Counted from the stretch's first letter, positions 19,219 through 27,987 are shown. The stretch is 64,000 nt of DNA from CAVUDO01 sp963740255 (GCA_963740255.1 CAVUDO010000006.1:806001-870000), one strand, 5' to 3'. A program made the numbers and translations. Notes: generated from the letters alone by a model not told the origin.

Positions 19219-20112
19219 ATGACCCCGCCCCTGGCCGACCGCCGGTTGCTGCTCGTCCACGCCCATCCGGACGACGAGACGATCGGGACCGGCGCCACGA
19301 TGGCCCGCTACGTCGCCGAGGGTGCGCACGTCACGCTGGTGACCTGCACGCTGGGGGAGGAGGGCGAGGTGCTGGTGCCCGAACTGGCGCAGCTCGGGGC
19401 GGCCGAGGCCGACCAGCTGGGCGGCTACCGGATCGGCGAACTCGCTGCCGCCTGTGCCGCGCTCGGCGTCACCGACCACCGGTTCCTCGGTGGGCCGGGC
19501 CGGTACCGCGACAGCGGCATGATGGGCGAGCCCACGAACGAGCACCCGCGCTGCTTCTGGCGGGCCGACCTCGACCAGGCGTCGGGCGAACTGGTCCGGG
19601 TGCTGCGCGAGGTGCGGCCGCAGGTGCTGCTCACCTACGACCCGGTCGGGTTCTACGGCCACCCCGACCACATCCAGGCGCACCGGGTGGCGATGCGGGG
19701 GGTGGAGCTCGCCGCCGACCCGGCGTTCGCGCCCGAGTCCGGCGAGGCATGGGCGGTGGAGAAGGTGTACTGGACCGCGCAGCCGAAGTCCGCCCTGGCC
19801 CGGGGGATCGAGTTCTTCGCCGACTCCGGCGACAACCCGTTCGCCGGAGTGACCGATGTGGACGAGCTGCCGTTCGGTACGCCGGACGCCGAGATCACCA
19901 CCCGCATCGACGCCTCGGCGTACCACGACGCCAAGATGGCCGCGGTGCGCGCGCATCCCACCCAGATCGCCCCGGACGGGTGGCTGTTCAGCCTGGCCGA
20001 CAACATCGGCGCGGAGGCGATGGGCGTCGAGCACTACGTGCTCGCGCTGGGCAAGCGCGGCCCCGGCGAGGGCGAGTACGACTGGGAGACCGACCTCTTC
20101 GCCGGTCTCTGA
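19219..20112 (+). CDS. mshB: Mycothiol deacetylase MshB (PIG-L/LmbE family)
   Basis: The 297-residue enzyme removes acetate from GlcNAc-Ins, the second committed step of mycothiol synthesis, giving GlcN-Ins for MshC. The zinc-binding AHPDDE motif is at residues 15-20, and the partner histidine is in YGHPDHIQAH near residue 150. MshB-specific text such as RYRDSGMMGEPTNEHPRCFW distinguishes it from the related Mca amidase. The ATG at 19219 follows a TAGGCT -10 element by 7 bases, so the mRNA is probably leaderless. In many actinobacteria mshB directly precedes a DUF6113 gene; here two sigma-like genes separate them. Confidence 0.95.
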   Translation: MTPPLADRRLLLVHAHPDDETIGTGATMARYVAEGAHVTLVTCTLGEEGEVLVPELAQLGAAEADQLGGYRIGELAAACAALGVTDHRFLGGPGRYRDSGMMGEPTNEHPRCFWRADLDQASGELVRVLREVRPQVLLTYDPVGFYGHPDHIQAHRVAMRGVELAADPAFAPESGEAWAVEKVYWTAQPKSALARGIEFFADSGDNPFAGVTDVDELPFGTPDAEITTRIDASAYHDAKMAAVRAHPTQIAPDGWLFSLADNIGAEAMGVEHYVLALGKRGPGEGEYDWETDLFAGL

Positions 20113-20187
20113 GCGAGCCGGTCGGATCGGTCCCGCCGGGACGGAAATGCACCCGGCCGGCCAGGGCCATCCGGGCCGCCCCGCTGC

Positions 20188-20193
20188 TACCCT
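20188..20193 (+). promoter_or_regulatory. TACCCT -10 element before sigma-like gene 1
   Basis: TACCCT ends 9 bases before the ATG at 20203, with no ribosome site. The block gctgcta....cg is shared with the paralogue promoter at 21594. Confidence 0.55.
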
Positions 20194-20202
20194 CCGCCCT
20201 CG

Positions 20203-21552
20203 ATGGACGCTGAGGAGATCGTGTCGGCGCTGCAGCGGGGCGACCCCGCGGGGGTCGCCGTGGCCTACGACCGGTACGGCGGCAGGCTGTACGGGTACTG
20301 CTCCGGCCTCCTCGCGGACGCCGGTCCGGACGCGCCGTCGGCCGCGGTCCGCGCGGCCCTCGTGGCGGCGGTCACGGCGGAGCGACCTGCCAGCCCGCAC
20401 CGGCTCGGCCCCTGGCTCTACGCCCTCTGCCGGCTCGAGGTGAACGATCTGCGGGCCGCCGACCCGACCAGCGTCCTCGGGCCGGCCGTGGGCGCGTTCT
20501 CCCCGGGCGCGCCGACCGTCGCTCTGGAGCGACCGATCCCGTCCGACACCGAACCCGCGGTGGCCGTGGTGTCGCGGCTGGAGAACGGCCACCGGGAAGC
20601 GATCGAGCTGGCGTACCGCCACGGTCTCACCAACGCGGAGGTCGCGGCGGTGGTCGGCGTGCCCGATCCGGTCGCGGCCGCCACCCTGGCCTCCGCGCAG
20701 GGCGCGTTCGAGCACCTCTACCTCCGGCTGGTCGGGCTCGGGTGGCGGGAGGGTCTCACCCGGTACGGGCGGTCGCCGCTGCCCGAACCGCCCGCCGGCC
20801 TCCGGGCGCAGGTGCTGGCCGCCGTCGGTGCGGAGACCATGCGGTCGGCGGGGGCCGGTCCCGGCGACCCGGTCGTCCAGACCTGGGACACGGTCAACCT
20901 GACAGCGGCCGGCGCGCTCCCCGACGGCGGAACCATGCCGCGGCAACGCGGGGCACGGCGACGAACGGCGCGACGGCAGGGGACGCGGCGCGAGGAGGTG
21001 TGGATCGTGGCGGCGGTCGCGCTCGTGGTCGTCCTCGCCGCCACGGCGGGCCTGTTCGCTTTTCTTCAGCCGTCCGACCAGGAGTCGAGCACCGCCGTGG
21101 TCCTTCCCGGGCCGCAGGGGGCGTCACTCGCCGGACCAGGCCGACCGGTGCCCGCGACCGTCGCCCCGACGTCCGCGACACCGTCCGTGTCGGCGAGCCC
21201 TTCGCCGGCCGCCGCCGGCCGACGACCGACGGCCGTGCCGCGAACTCCGGCCGCTCGGGTGTCGGTGACCGTCCAGCAGATCGACTCGGACTGCAAAGGG
21301 GACTGGGAGCCGCAGTTCACGGCCACTGTGACCGGCCATCCGGTCAGGTACGTCAACGTCAGCTACTGGTGGCCGGGGCAGGCGCCCTTCACCTACGGCA
21401 CGGCGGCGATCGGCAACGGGCGGTACATCGTGAAGCCCGACGACCTCCCGTTCGACACCACGATCTCCTACCGCGCGGACGTGGTCAGGACCGACGGGCG
21501 GCAGGTCAGCAGCGCGACCCGCACCGTCCGCAAGGCCGGATGCGACGGGTGA
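20203..21552 (+). CDS. Sigma-factor-like cytoplasmic domain with transmembrane helix and extracellular domain (paralogue 1)
   Basis: The 449-residue protein has three parts. Residues 1-205 resemble an ECF sigma factor: a region-2-like start (AYDRYGGRLYGYC, later WLYALCRLEVNDLR) and a region-4-like helix-turn-helix (about 128-172, REAIELAYRHGLTNAEVAAVVG). A membrane helix follows at about 267-288. A Ser/Pro linker then leads to a beta-rich ectodomain (about 355-449) with two cysteines near 365 and 447. The usual DAEDLVQE stretch of region 2 is replaced by DAPSAAVRAALVAA, so promoter melting is doubtful. It may be a membrane-anchored regulator or decoy. I know no named family; the paralogue follows immediately. 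Confidence 0.75.
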   Translation: MDAEEIVSALQRGDPAGVAVAYDRYGGRLYGYCSGLLADAGPDAPSAAVRAALVAAVTAERPASPHRLGPWLYALCRLEVNDLRAADPTSVLGPAVGAFSPGAPTVALERPIPSDTEPAVAVVSRLENGHREAIELAYRHGLTNAEVAAVVGVPDPVAAATLASAQGAFEHLYLRLVGLGWREGLTRYGRSPLPEPPAGLRAQVLAAVGAETMRSAGAGPGDPVVQTWDTVNLTAAGALPDGGTMPRQRGARRRTARRQGTRREEVWIVAAVALVVVLAATAGLFAFLQPSDQESSTAVVLPGPQGASLAGPGRPVPATVAPTSATPSVSASPSPAAAGRRPTAVPRTPAARVSVTVQQIDSDCKGDWEPQFTATVTGHPVRYVNVSYWWPGQAPFTYGTAAIGNGRYIVKPDDLPFDTTISYRADVVRTDGRQVSSATRTVRKAGCDG

Positions 21553-21593
21553 CCCGGCTCTCCTCGGCCTGGGTGTGCCGTGGCGGCCGCTGC

Positions 21594-21599
21594 TAGTCT
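21594..21599 (+). promoter_or_regulatory. TAGTCT -10 element before sigma-like gene 2
   Basis: TAGTCT ends 10 bases before the ATG at 21610, with no ribosome site. The second gene therefore appears to have its own leaderless promoter rather than depending only on readthrough. Confidence 0.55.
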
Positions 21600-21609
21600 T
21601 CGCCTTCGT

Positions 21610-22905
21610 ATGGACGCTGCGGAGATCGTGTCGGGGCTGCGGCGGGGAGATCCCGCCGCTGTGGCCGAGACGTACGACCGTTACGCCGCGCGGCTGTACG
21701 GCTACTGCGCGATCCTTCTTTCCCACACAGGCATCGATCACGAGGCTCCGGCCGCGGCCCTGCGTGCGGCGTTCGTCGCTGCGTGCACGGCCGACCAGCC
21801 GGCGAGCCCGCACCGGTTGGCGCCCTGGCTCTACGCGCTGTGCCGCCGCGAGGCCAGCCTCCTGCAGGTCACGGTGGTCGAGCGCCCCACCGGCCCGTTA
21901 CCGGTCCTGCCGACCGCGACCTCCGCCGCGCCCGGTGCCGCCGTCGTGTCCCGGCTGGACCGGGACGGGCGCGAGATGATCGAACTCTCCCACCGGCACG
22001 GCCTCACGTCGGCCGAGGTGGCCGCGGTGGTCGGCATACCCGAGCCGCTCGCGGCCAGCCGGCTGGCCGCGACGCAGGCCGACTTCGCGCACCTGTACAC
22101 CCAGCTGGTCGGGCCGGACTGGTCCGAAGGCCTGGCCTCGTACGGATGGTCTCCGCTTCCGGGGTTGCCTGCCGGCCTCCGTGAACAGGTGCTGGCCGCG
22201 GTGCGGGGCGCGGCGGCCGTCCATCGGCCGGGCGGCCGCTCGGCGATGGTCACCGGAGAGGCCAGCGAGCTGGCCGTCGGACCGGTCGTGCCGCCGCTTC
22301 CCCGTCCGGTTCCGGTGACCGCTCCCCGCTCGCGGCGGCCGTTCGGCGCTGGGCGGTCGGTCCTGGTCGCCGCGGTGGCGGTCGTCGCCGTGCTGGTCGG
22401 CGGCGGGGCGGTGGCTGCCTTCGTACGGATGCCCGCCGAGCCGAGTTCGCGGACGTCGGTCGTCGAGCCGCTGCCCCTGGACGGGGCCCTCGCCGGGTCG
22501 GGCGCACCCGCGCCGACTACCGCGGCTCCCAAGCCGAGCGCCTCGCCCCCGCCGAAGCGCACCCGTCCGCCGACAGTCCGGCCCTCGCCGACCAGGAAGC
22601 GCATCGTGCCCCGGGTGTCCGTGGCGCTCCGGAAGATCAGCACCGGCTGCCCGGCGAACTGGCAGGCCAGGATCGCCGCGACCGTGGCCGGCCATCCGGT
22701 GGGCAGCGTGACGATCACCTACGGCTGGGCGGGTTATCAGGCCACCAGGCTCGCCGTGTCCAACGGCGCGGGGGAGTACCTGATCAAGCCCGCCGGACTG
22801 CCGTACAACACGGTGATCACCTACCAGGCCGAGGTGACCCGCAAGGACGGCAAGCGGGTGCTCAGCGCACCGCGCACCGTCCGCCAGTCGGCGTGCAGGC
22901 GCTGA
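21610..22905 (+). CDS. Sigma-factor-like cytoplasmic domain with transmembrane helix and extracellular domain (paralogue 2)
   Basis: The 431-residue protein repeats the architecture of the preceding gene: MDAAEIVSGLRRGDPAAVAE start, region-2-like WLYALCRREASLL, region-4-like REMIELSHRHGLTSAEVAAVVG, membrane helix (SVLVAAVAVVAVLVGGGAVAAFV), Thr/Pro-rich linker and a C-terminal beta domain with cysteines near ISTGCPANW and QSAC. The ectodomains share the pattern TVxGHPVxxVxIxYxW ... GxYxxKPxxLPxxTxIxYxAxVxRxDGxxV, suggesting an Ig/FnIII-like fold with a disulfide. It is clearly a tandem duplicate that has diverged. Role unknown; an extracytoplasmic sensor is an inference from topology. Confidence 0.75.
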   Translation: MDAAEIVSGLRRGDPAAVAETYDRYAARLYGYCAILLSHTGIDHEAPAAALRAAFVAACTADQPASPHRLAPWLYALCRREASLLQVTVVERPTGPLPVLPTATSAAPGAAVVSRLDRDGREMIELSHRHGLTSAEVAAVVGIPEPLAASRLAATQADFAHLYTQLVGPDWSEGLASYGWSPLPGLPAGLREQVLAAVRGAAAVHRPGGRSAMVTGEASELAVGPVVPPLPRPVPVTAPRSRRPFGAGRSVLVAAVAVVAVLVGGGAVAAFVRMPAEPSSRTSVVEPLPLDGALAGSGAPAPTTAAPKPSASPPPKRTRPPTVRPSPTRKRIVPRVSVALRKISTGCPANWQARIAATVAGHPVGSVTITYGWAGYQATRLAVSNGAGEYLIKPAGLPYNTVITYQAEVTRKDGKRVLSAPRTVRQSACRR

Positions 22906-22966
22906 TCGACCCGCGCCGCCGCGTGCGTGCGCTCGGCGTCCCGGGCATTCTCCGGGACCGCGACGT

Positions 22967-22972
22967 TAGGCT
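22967..22972 (+). promoter_or_regulatory. TAGGCT -10 element before the DUF6113-type gene
   Basis: TAGGCT stands 6 bases before the ATG at 22979, consistent with a leaderless transcript. Confidence 0.55.
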
Positions 22973-22978
22973 CGGCTG

Positions 22979-23461
22979 ATGGCGCCGACCGAGACGACCA
23001 CGGAGGTTGCGGACCCGCCGGACCGCGGAGCCGACCCCCTCGACCTCGCGCTCGAGTGGGTGCTCGGCGTGGCGGGCATCGTCCTCGCGACCGTGTTCGC
23101 GGTGGCGATGGCGTTGTTCGCCTCGTTCCTCGTGCCGCTGCGGATCGGCTCGGTGCCCGTTCCGCTGGCGTGGGCCGTGGCGGCCGCCGGGGCGGCGGCA
23201 TCCGTGTGGTTCGCCCGCTACACGGCCGGGCGGCGGTGGGCGGCGGCGGTTCCGGCCTTCGCGTGGTTCTGTGCGGTGGTCCCGATGACCGCGCGCACCG
23301 CCGAGGGCGACCTGGTTGTCGCCGGTACCTGGGTCGGCTACGGGACCCTCCTCGTCGGCGCGGGCACGCTCGCGGTGAGCCTCTACGTCGCGGTGACCAT
23401 GCCGGCACCCGACCGGGCACGATCTGGTCACGCCCGCCAGCGGATGGCGCACACTGACTAG
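22979..23461 (+). CDS. DUF6113-type integral membrane protein
   Basis: The 160-residue protein has four hydrophobic helices (roughly residues 27-53, 58-77, 84-100 and 113-138) and short polar ends. Its size, helix count and position downstream of mshB match the DUF6113 membrane proteins that follow mshB in many actinobacteria. No functional motif is visible. A short perfect hairpin begins at its stop codon. Confidence 0.7.
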   Translation: MAPTETTTEVADPPDRGADPLDLALEWVLGVAGIVLATVFAVAMALFASFLVPLRIGSVPVPLAWAVAAAGAAASVWFARYTAGRRWAAAVPAFAWFCAVVPMTARTAEGDLVVAGTWVGYGTLLVGAGTLAVSLYVAVTMPAPDRARSGHARQRMAHTD

Positions 23462-23479
23462 CCTCGGAGGACCGAGGCT
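23460..23479 (+). terminator. Hairpin at end of DUF6113-type gene
   Basis: AGCCTCGG and CCGAGGCT form a perfect 8-base stem with the 4-base loop AGGA. It starts within the stop codon. There is no T-run, which is common for actinobacterial terminators; attenuation is also possible. Confidence 0.5.
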
Positions 23480-23535
23480 CTGGTGTAGCCCGGTTCCGAC
23501 ATCGGCAGACGAACCTCAGGACAGGAGAGACGGGC

Positions 23536-24042
23536 GTGAAGGGCGGTAGGTGGACCGAGGTCGCGATCGCGGCCGGGGTGTTCGTCGCGATGAACCTGGT
23601 CGCGCGTGGTGTGGTCCGGCTGGCCGGTCCGACGGACGACGCACGCGACCTGGCCATCGCGCTCTGGTCACTCGGGGCGATGGGCGTGGGGGTCGGAGTC
23701 GTCGGCTTCCTTTGGGCCCGACGCGAGCGCCTGGGGAGGGTGGCCGCGGACCTGGCCGTCGTCGTGGTCTCCAGTGCGCTGGTCGTCACGCTGGTCGGGC
23801 CGTTCGTGTCCGGGACCACACCGTTCGCCAGCGGCTTCACGTTCTTCCTGCTGCAGCTCGGGGCGTGCGTCGGCGTCCTGACGGTGGGGGCGGCGCTGGG
23901 CGTGCTGGTCGCGACGGCGCTCGGGCTCGATCCCAAGAGCCGGGCGTGGCAGGCGTACGCCCGCAGCGTCAAGCTGCCCAAGGGCGCGACGCGTCCGGGC
24001 AAGGCGCGCACCAAGCCGAAGACGCGCACCGCCCGCCGCTGA
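23536..24042 (+). CDS. Hypothetical four-helix membrane protein with basic C-terminus
   Basis: The 168-residue protein has four membrane helices (about residues 7-27, 40-63, 71-93 and 100-130) and a cytoplasmic tail ending in many Lys and Arg (GATRPGKARTKPKTRTARR). It starts at a GTG preceded by AGGAGAG. I recognise no family. The basic tail could contact nucleic acid or the membrane surface. It is co-directional with the DUF6113 gene but separated from it by a hairpin. Confidence 0.65.
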   Translation: MKGGRWTEVAIAAGVFVAMNLVARGVVRLAGPTDDARDLAIALWSLGAMGVGVGVVGFLWARRERLGRVAADLAVVVVSSALVVTLVGPFVSGTTPFASGFTFFLLQLGACVGVLTVGAALGVLVATALGLDPKSRAWQAYARSVKLPKGATRPGKARTKPKTRTARR

Positions 24043-24115
24043 CCGCCGGCTGTCTGTCGGCTACCCGACCCTGTCATGCGATTGTCCGGCGGAGTCGCGG
24101 CGCGGGCAGGCCGGC

Positions 24116-25174
24116 TCAGGCGTCGGGCGGACGGTAGTAGCGGTACACGTGGTGGGCGGTGAAGCCGGCCCGTTCGTACAGCGTCACTGCCGCGACGTTG
24201 GTCTCCTCGGTCTGCAGGTACGCCCACCGCGCACTGCGACTCACGGCGTGACGGAGGATCTCGACGAGCAGATGGCCGGCAAGGCCCCGCCGCCGGTGGG
24301 CCGGGTCGACCTCCACCGCCGCGATGCCGACCCAGCCCTCGTCCAGGGCCGCCCTGGCGATCGCCACGGTGGTCCCCTGCTCGGTGACCGCGGCGAATGC
24401 CGGCTGGTCGCCGGTGCGCAGCACCTCGACGCCGACCGCGGGGAGCTCGCCGCCGCGATAGTGGTACCCGGCGAGCCACCCCCGGCCCGGGGCGCCGGTG
24501 ATCGTGACCGGCGGCAGGTCGGGGCGCGGGGGCACGATGTCCAGCACGGCGGGGATCGGGGCGGTCATCACGACCGCCCCCCAGCGGTCGGTCCAACCGC
24601 GGCCGGCCAGGGCGGCGCGCAGGTCCTCGCGGGCCGGGAGGGGGATCTGGAACGTCGGGGGCAGCCCGCGTTCGGTGTACCAGGCGACGACGTGGGCCAG
24701 CGCGGCATCGAGGTCCGGCGGCGGGTCGCCCAGCGGCAGCACCGAGTTGGCCCGGCCCGTGAACCCCCCTGCCGCCCGGAGCTCCCAGCCGCCGAACCGG
24801 GACGACTCCAGACCACGCCAGCCCAGCGCCGCGATCCGTTCCAGTTCCAGCACGTCGATGGTCCCGGCCCGATCGTTGCTCGTGTCGGCCGCGGCCGCAC
24901 CGGCAGGTGCGGGGTCGGCGCGAGGCGCGGGCCCGTCCGGATCCGGAGCTGTCCGTGGGCGGCGGCGGGCGGGGCGCGGAGGCACCGGCTTGCCGGCCAC
25001 GATGTCGGACGCCGGCACCGCGACCTCGTCCCCGGCCTCGGTGCGCACCACCACCAGGTCGTCGAACCGGAGCAGCTCGCCCAGCACGTCGGTGAACTGG
25101 GGGCGGCCGTCGCGCTCGCCGGCCCGGTGCCGCACGACCACGCGGCGACCGATGTCAGAGGTGTCCAACGCCAC
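24116..25174 (-). CDS. GNAT acetyltransferase with N-terminal SH3-like domain (Rv0428c-like)
   Basis: The protein of about 350 residues has an N-terminal small barrel (DIGRRVVVRHRAG ... FTDVLGELL) resembling the SH3-like domain of mycobacterial Rv0428c, an Ala/Pro-rich linker, and a C-terminal GNAT fold. The acetyl-CoA binding loop is in VDPAHRRRGLAGHLL near residue 300, followed by NVAAVTLYERAGF. The acceptor is unknown. The start is ambiguous: GTG at 25174 overlaps an AAGG site, whereas TTG at 25168 lies at better spacing from it. It is divergent from fdxA, sharing about 150 bases of upstream DNA. Confidence 0.8.
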   Translation of the reverse strand: MALDTSDIGRRVVVRHRAGERDGRPQFTDVLGELLRFDDLVVVRTEAGDEVAVPASDIVAGKPVPPRPARRRPRTAPDPDGPAPRADPAPAGAAAADTSNDRAGTIDVLELERIAALGWRGLESSRFGGWELRAAGGFTGRANSVLPLGDPPPDLDAALAHVVAWYTERGLPPTFQIPLPAREDLRAALAGRGWTDRWGAVVMTAPIPAVLDIVPPRPDLPPVTITGAPGRGWLAGYHYRGGELPAVGVEVLRTGDQPAFAAVTEQGTTVAIARAALDEGWVGIAAVEVDPAHRRRGLAGHLLVEILRHAVSRSARWAYLQTEETNVAAVTLYERAGFTAHHVYRYYRPPDA

Positions 25175-25321
25175 CTTCCACCCCCGGTACTCGCGTGGTG
25201 CCGACCCGGACGGGATACTAGTAGTCGTTACAGTCGTCAGGGCGCAGCGATGCCCCGCGCACGACCGACCACGGCAGTGCTGGGCCCGTGATCGCTGGCC
25301 GGCGGCGGAAGGGATGCCTAC

Positions 25322-25657
25322 GTGACGTACGTCATCGCCGAACCTTGCGTGGATCTCAAGGACAAGGCATGCATCGACGAGTGCCCGGTCGACTGCATCT
25401 ACGAGGGCGAACGGATGCTCTACATCCATCCCGACGAGTGCGTCGACTGCGGTGCCTGCGAGCCGGTGTGCCCGGTGGAGGCGATCTTCTACGAGGACGA
25501 CGTCCCCGCGCAGTGGAAGGACTACTACAAGGCGAACGTCGACTTCTTCGAGGACCTCCCGGACCCGTCGCCCGGCGGCGCGGCGAAGGTCGGGCTGATC
25601 CCGAAGGACCACCCGCTGGTCGCCGCCCTGCCGCCACAGGTCCACGAGGGGCACTGA
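25322..25657 (+). CDS. fdxA: 7Fe ferredoxin ([3Fe-4S]/[4Fe-4S])
   Basis: The 111-residue electron carrier has two cluster motifs: CIDECPVDCIY with the upstream EPC, and CVDCGACEPVCPVEAI. Together they bind one [3Fe-4S] and one [4Fe-4S] cluster, as in the FdxA/FdxC ferredoxins of actinobacteria. It starts at a GTG after a GGAAGGGA ribosome site. It lies immediately upstream of dapC, an order conserved with mycobacterial fdxC-dapC. The C-terminal half, rich in acid residues, is typical of the family. The redox partner is not known from the sequence. Confidence 0.95.
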   Translation: MTYVIAEPCVDLKDKACIDECPVDCIYEGERMLYIHPDECVDCGACEPVCPVEAIFYEDDVPAQWKDYYKANVDFFEDLPDPSPGGAAKVGLIPKDHPLVAALPPQVHEGH

Positions 25658-25693
25658 CCGGCCGTTGCCGGACGTCCAGACCCTGGCACCGAC

Positions 25694-26839
25694 GTGACCG
25701 GCGTCGGTCCCTCCGGAGGCGAGCCGCGGGCCGCGGCGTCCTTCCGGGTCCCCGCCTCCTCGGTGCCGCTGCCGGAGTACCCGTGGGACCAGCTCGTCCC
25801 GTTCCGCGAGCGCGCCCGCGCGGTGCCGGGCGGGCTCGTCGACCTCAGCATGGGCACCCCGGTCGACTCCACCCCGCCGGCCGTGCGTGCGGCGCTGGCC
25901 GACGGGGCCGACGCGCCCGGGTACCCGCTGACCGCCGGTTCGCCGGAGCTGCGGGGGACGCTGCGGCGCTGGACGCGGGAGCGGTGCGGGGTCACGGCCG
26001 AGCTGGGCGTCCTGCCGACGGTCGGGTCGAAGGAGCTGGTCGCCTGGCTCCCCACCCTGCTCGGCGTGGGTCCCGGCGATACGGTTCTCTTCCCGGCGCT
26101 GGCCTATCCCACCTACGACATCGGCATCCGGCTGGCCGGCGCGACCGGGCTCCGCGGGGACGCCCTGCTCGCAGCAGACCCGGCCGAGGTGGCGATGGTC
26201 TGGGTCAACTCGCCGTCCAATCCGACCGGCCGGGTGCTGCCCGTCGAGCACCTGCGCAAGGTGGTCGCCTGGGCCCGTGAGCGCGGCGCCCTGGTGGTCT
26301 CCGACGAGTGCTACCTGGAGTTCGGCTGGGAGGCCGAACCGGTCTCGCTGCTCGCCGACGAGGTGTGCGACGGGGACGTGACCGGGCTGCTCGCCGTGCA
26401 CTCGCTGTCCAAGCGCTCGAACCTGGCCGGGTACCGGGCGGCCTTCGTCGCCGGCGACCCGGAGTTGGTCGCCGGGCTGCTGGCCGTGCGCCGGCAGGCC
26501 GGGATGATCGTGCCGGCCCCGGTGCAGGCGGCCATGGTGGCGGCGCTGTCGGATGCCGGCCACGTGGCCGAGCAGCGTTCCCGCTATGCCGCGCGACGCA
26601 CGGCGCTGCGGGCCGGCCTGACCGCGGCCGGTTTCCGGGTCGACCACTCCGAGGCCGGGCTGTACCTGTGGGCGACCCGTGACGAGGACTGCTGGGCGAC
26701 CGTCTCGGCCTTCGCCGACCTCGGCATCCTGGTCGCGCCGGGCGAGTTCTACGGCCCGGCCGGTGGCCGGCACGTGCGGATCGCCCTCACCGCGGCCTCG
26801 GAGCGGATCGCGACCGCCGTCGCCCGGCTCATCGGTTGA
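25694..26839 (+). CDS. dapC: N-succinyldiaminopimelate aminotransferase
   Basis: The 381-residue fold type I PLP enzyme transfers the amino group from glutamate to N-succinyl-2-amino-6-oxopimelate in the succinylase branch of lysine/DAP synthesis. The internal-aldimine lysine is in HSLSKRSNLAGYR. NSPSNPTGR and VSDECYLEFGW are the aminotransferase class I cofactor contacts. It follows fdxA by about 36 bases and sits just before dapD and dapE on the other strand, which supports DapC rather than a general aminotransferase. The start is the GTG at 25694; a slightly later start is possible. Confidence 0.9.
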   Translation: MTGVGPSGGEPRAAASFRVPASSVPLPEYPWDQLVPFRERARAVPGGLVDLSMGTPVDSTPPAVRAALADGADAPGYPLTAGSPELRGTLRRWTRERCGVTAELGVLPTVGSKELVAWLPTLLGVGPGDTVLFPALAYPTYDIGIRLAGATGLRGDALLAADPAEVAMVWVNSPSNPTGRVLPVEHLRKVVAWARERGALVVSDECYLEFGWEAEPVSLLADEVCDGDVTGLLAVHSLSKRSNLAGYRAAFVAGDPELVAGLLAVRRQAGMIVPAPVQAAMVAALSDAGHVAEQRSRYAARRTALRAGLTAAGFRVDHSEAGLYLWATRDEDCWATVSAFADLGILVAPGEFYGPAGGRHVRIALTAASERIATAVARLIG

Positions 26840-26894
26840 CCCATCGGCGCCGCCGGTCTCGAACCGGTTCGCGGTCTGTGCGGTCTCAGCGGGG

Positions 26895-27896
26895 TCAGTT
26901 GCGGTGCAGGGCCGCGTTGAGGCCGCCCCAGGTGCCGGTCCGCGGCACCCCCTCCAGCGCCCCGCTCACCGAGTTGCGGCGGAACAGCATCCCGGAGACG
27001 CCGGAGAGTTCGGCCGCCTTGACCACGGCACCGTCCGGCAGGGTGATCTTGGAACCCGCGGTGACGTAGCAGCCGGCCTCCACCACCGAGTCGTCGCCGA
27101 GGGCGATGCCGAGTCCGGAGTTGGCCCCGAGCAGGCAGCGTTCGCCCACCGAGACCACCTGCCTCCCGCCGCCGGACAGCGTGCCCATGATGGACGCCCC
27201 GCCGCCGACGTCCGAGCCGTCGCCGATCACCACCCCCGCCGAGACTCGGCCCTCCACCATGGACACACCGAGCGTCCCCGCGTTGAAGTTGACGAAACCC
27301 TCGTGCATCACCGTGGTGCCGGACGCGAGGTAGGCGCCCAGCCGCACTCGGTCGGCGTTGCCGATCCGGACGCCGGACGGCACCACGTAGTCGGTCATCC
27401 GGGGGAACTTGTCGACCCCGTACACCTCGAAGTGGTTGCGGGCCGCCCTGGCCCGGGACCGCACCGACTCCACCTCGTCGACGGCCACCGGCCCGGCGGA
27501 GGTCCACGCGACGTTGGCGAGCAGGCCGAACAGCCCGTCGAGGTTCATCCCGTGCGGCCGGACCAGCCGGTGGGACAGCAGGTGCAGGCGCAGGTAGGCG
27601 TCGTGGGCGCCCGCGGGCGGCGCGTCGAGGTCGTCGAGGACCACGGCCACGGCGACCGTCCGCACCCTCCGGAGCTCGTCCGGGCCGACGGCACCCGCGA
27701 GATCGCGGCCCAGTGCGGTCTCGGCCTGGGCCTTGTCCAGCCGCGTCGCGCCGCCAGCCAGGCCGGGCAGGGCGGGTTCGCCGAGCTCCAGTCGCCCGGC
27801 CGGGAACCAGGTGTCGAGTACCTGCCCGGCGCCGGTCACGGTCGCCAGCCCGACGCCCCAGGCGCCGGCGGTTGTCTCCGTCGAGGTGCTGTTCAC
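26895..27896 (-). CDS. dapD: Tetrahydrodipicolinate N-succinyltransferase
   Basis: The 333-residue enzyme transfers succinyl from succinyl-CoA to tetrahydrodipicolinate. The C-terminal half shows hexapeptide repeats of a left-handed beta-helix (for example GVRIGNADRVRLGAYLASGT, VVIGDGSDVGGGASIMG), and the N-terminal domain matches the actinobacterial long DapD rather than the shorter proteobacterial form. The segment NHFEVYGVDKFPRMTDYVVP is typical. The GTG start is 6 bases from a TAGGCT -10 element on the minus strand, so it is probably leaderless. It converges with dapC. Confidence 0.95.
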   Translation of the reverse strand: MNSTSTETTAGAWGVGLATVTGAGQVLDTWFPAGRLELGEPALPGLAGGATRLDKAQAETALGRDLAGAVGPDELRRVRTVAVAVVLDDLDAPPAGAHDAYLRLHLLSHRLVRPHGMNLDGLFGLLANVAWTSAGPVAVDEVESVRSRARAARNHFEVYGVDKFPRMTDYVVPSGVRIGNADRVRLGAYLASGTTVMHEGFVNFNAGTLGVSMVEGRVSAGVVIGDGSDVGGGASIMGTLSGGGRQVVSVGERCLLGANSGLGIALGDDSVVEAGCYVTAGSKITLPDGAVVKAAELSGVSGMLFRRNSVSGALEGVPRTGTWGGLNAALHRN

Positions 27897-27902
27897 GGCG
27901 CG

Positions 27903-27908
27903 AGCCTA
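27903..27908 (-). promoter_or_regulatory. TAGGCT -10 element, leaderless start of dapD
   Basis: On the minus strand TAGGCT stands 6 bases before the GTG start, with no ribosome site between. Confidence 0.6.
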
Positions 27909-27987
27909 CCGAGCCTCCCGGGCGCGCCCGGTGCGGCGCGGTGTCCGGACGCGGCGGCGGCATCGGCTCAGGCCGGCGCCTGCGAAG

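Noticed and set aside
16618..20946. A minus-strand open frame of over 1400 codons across oppF, the S9 peptidase and mshB
   Set aside because: It runs antisense to oppF and mshB and in a shifted frame over the peptidase; its Arg/Pro/Gly-rich composition is that of a shadow frame.
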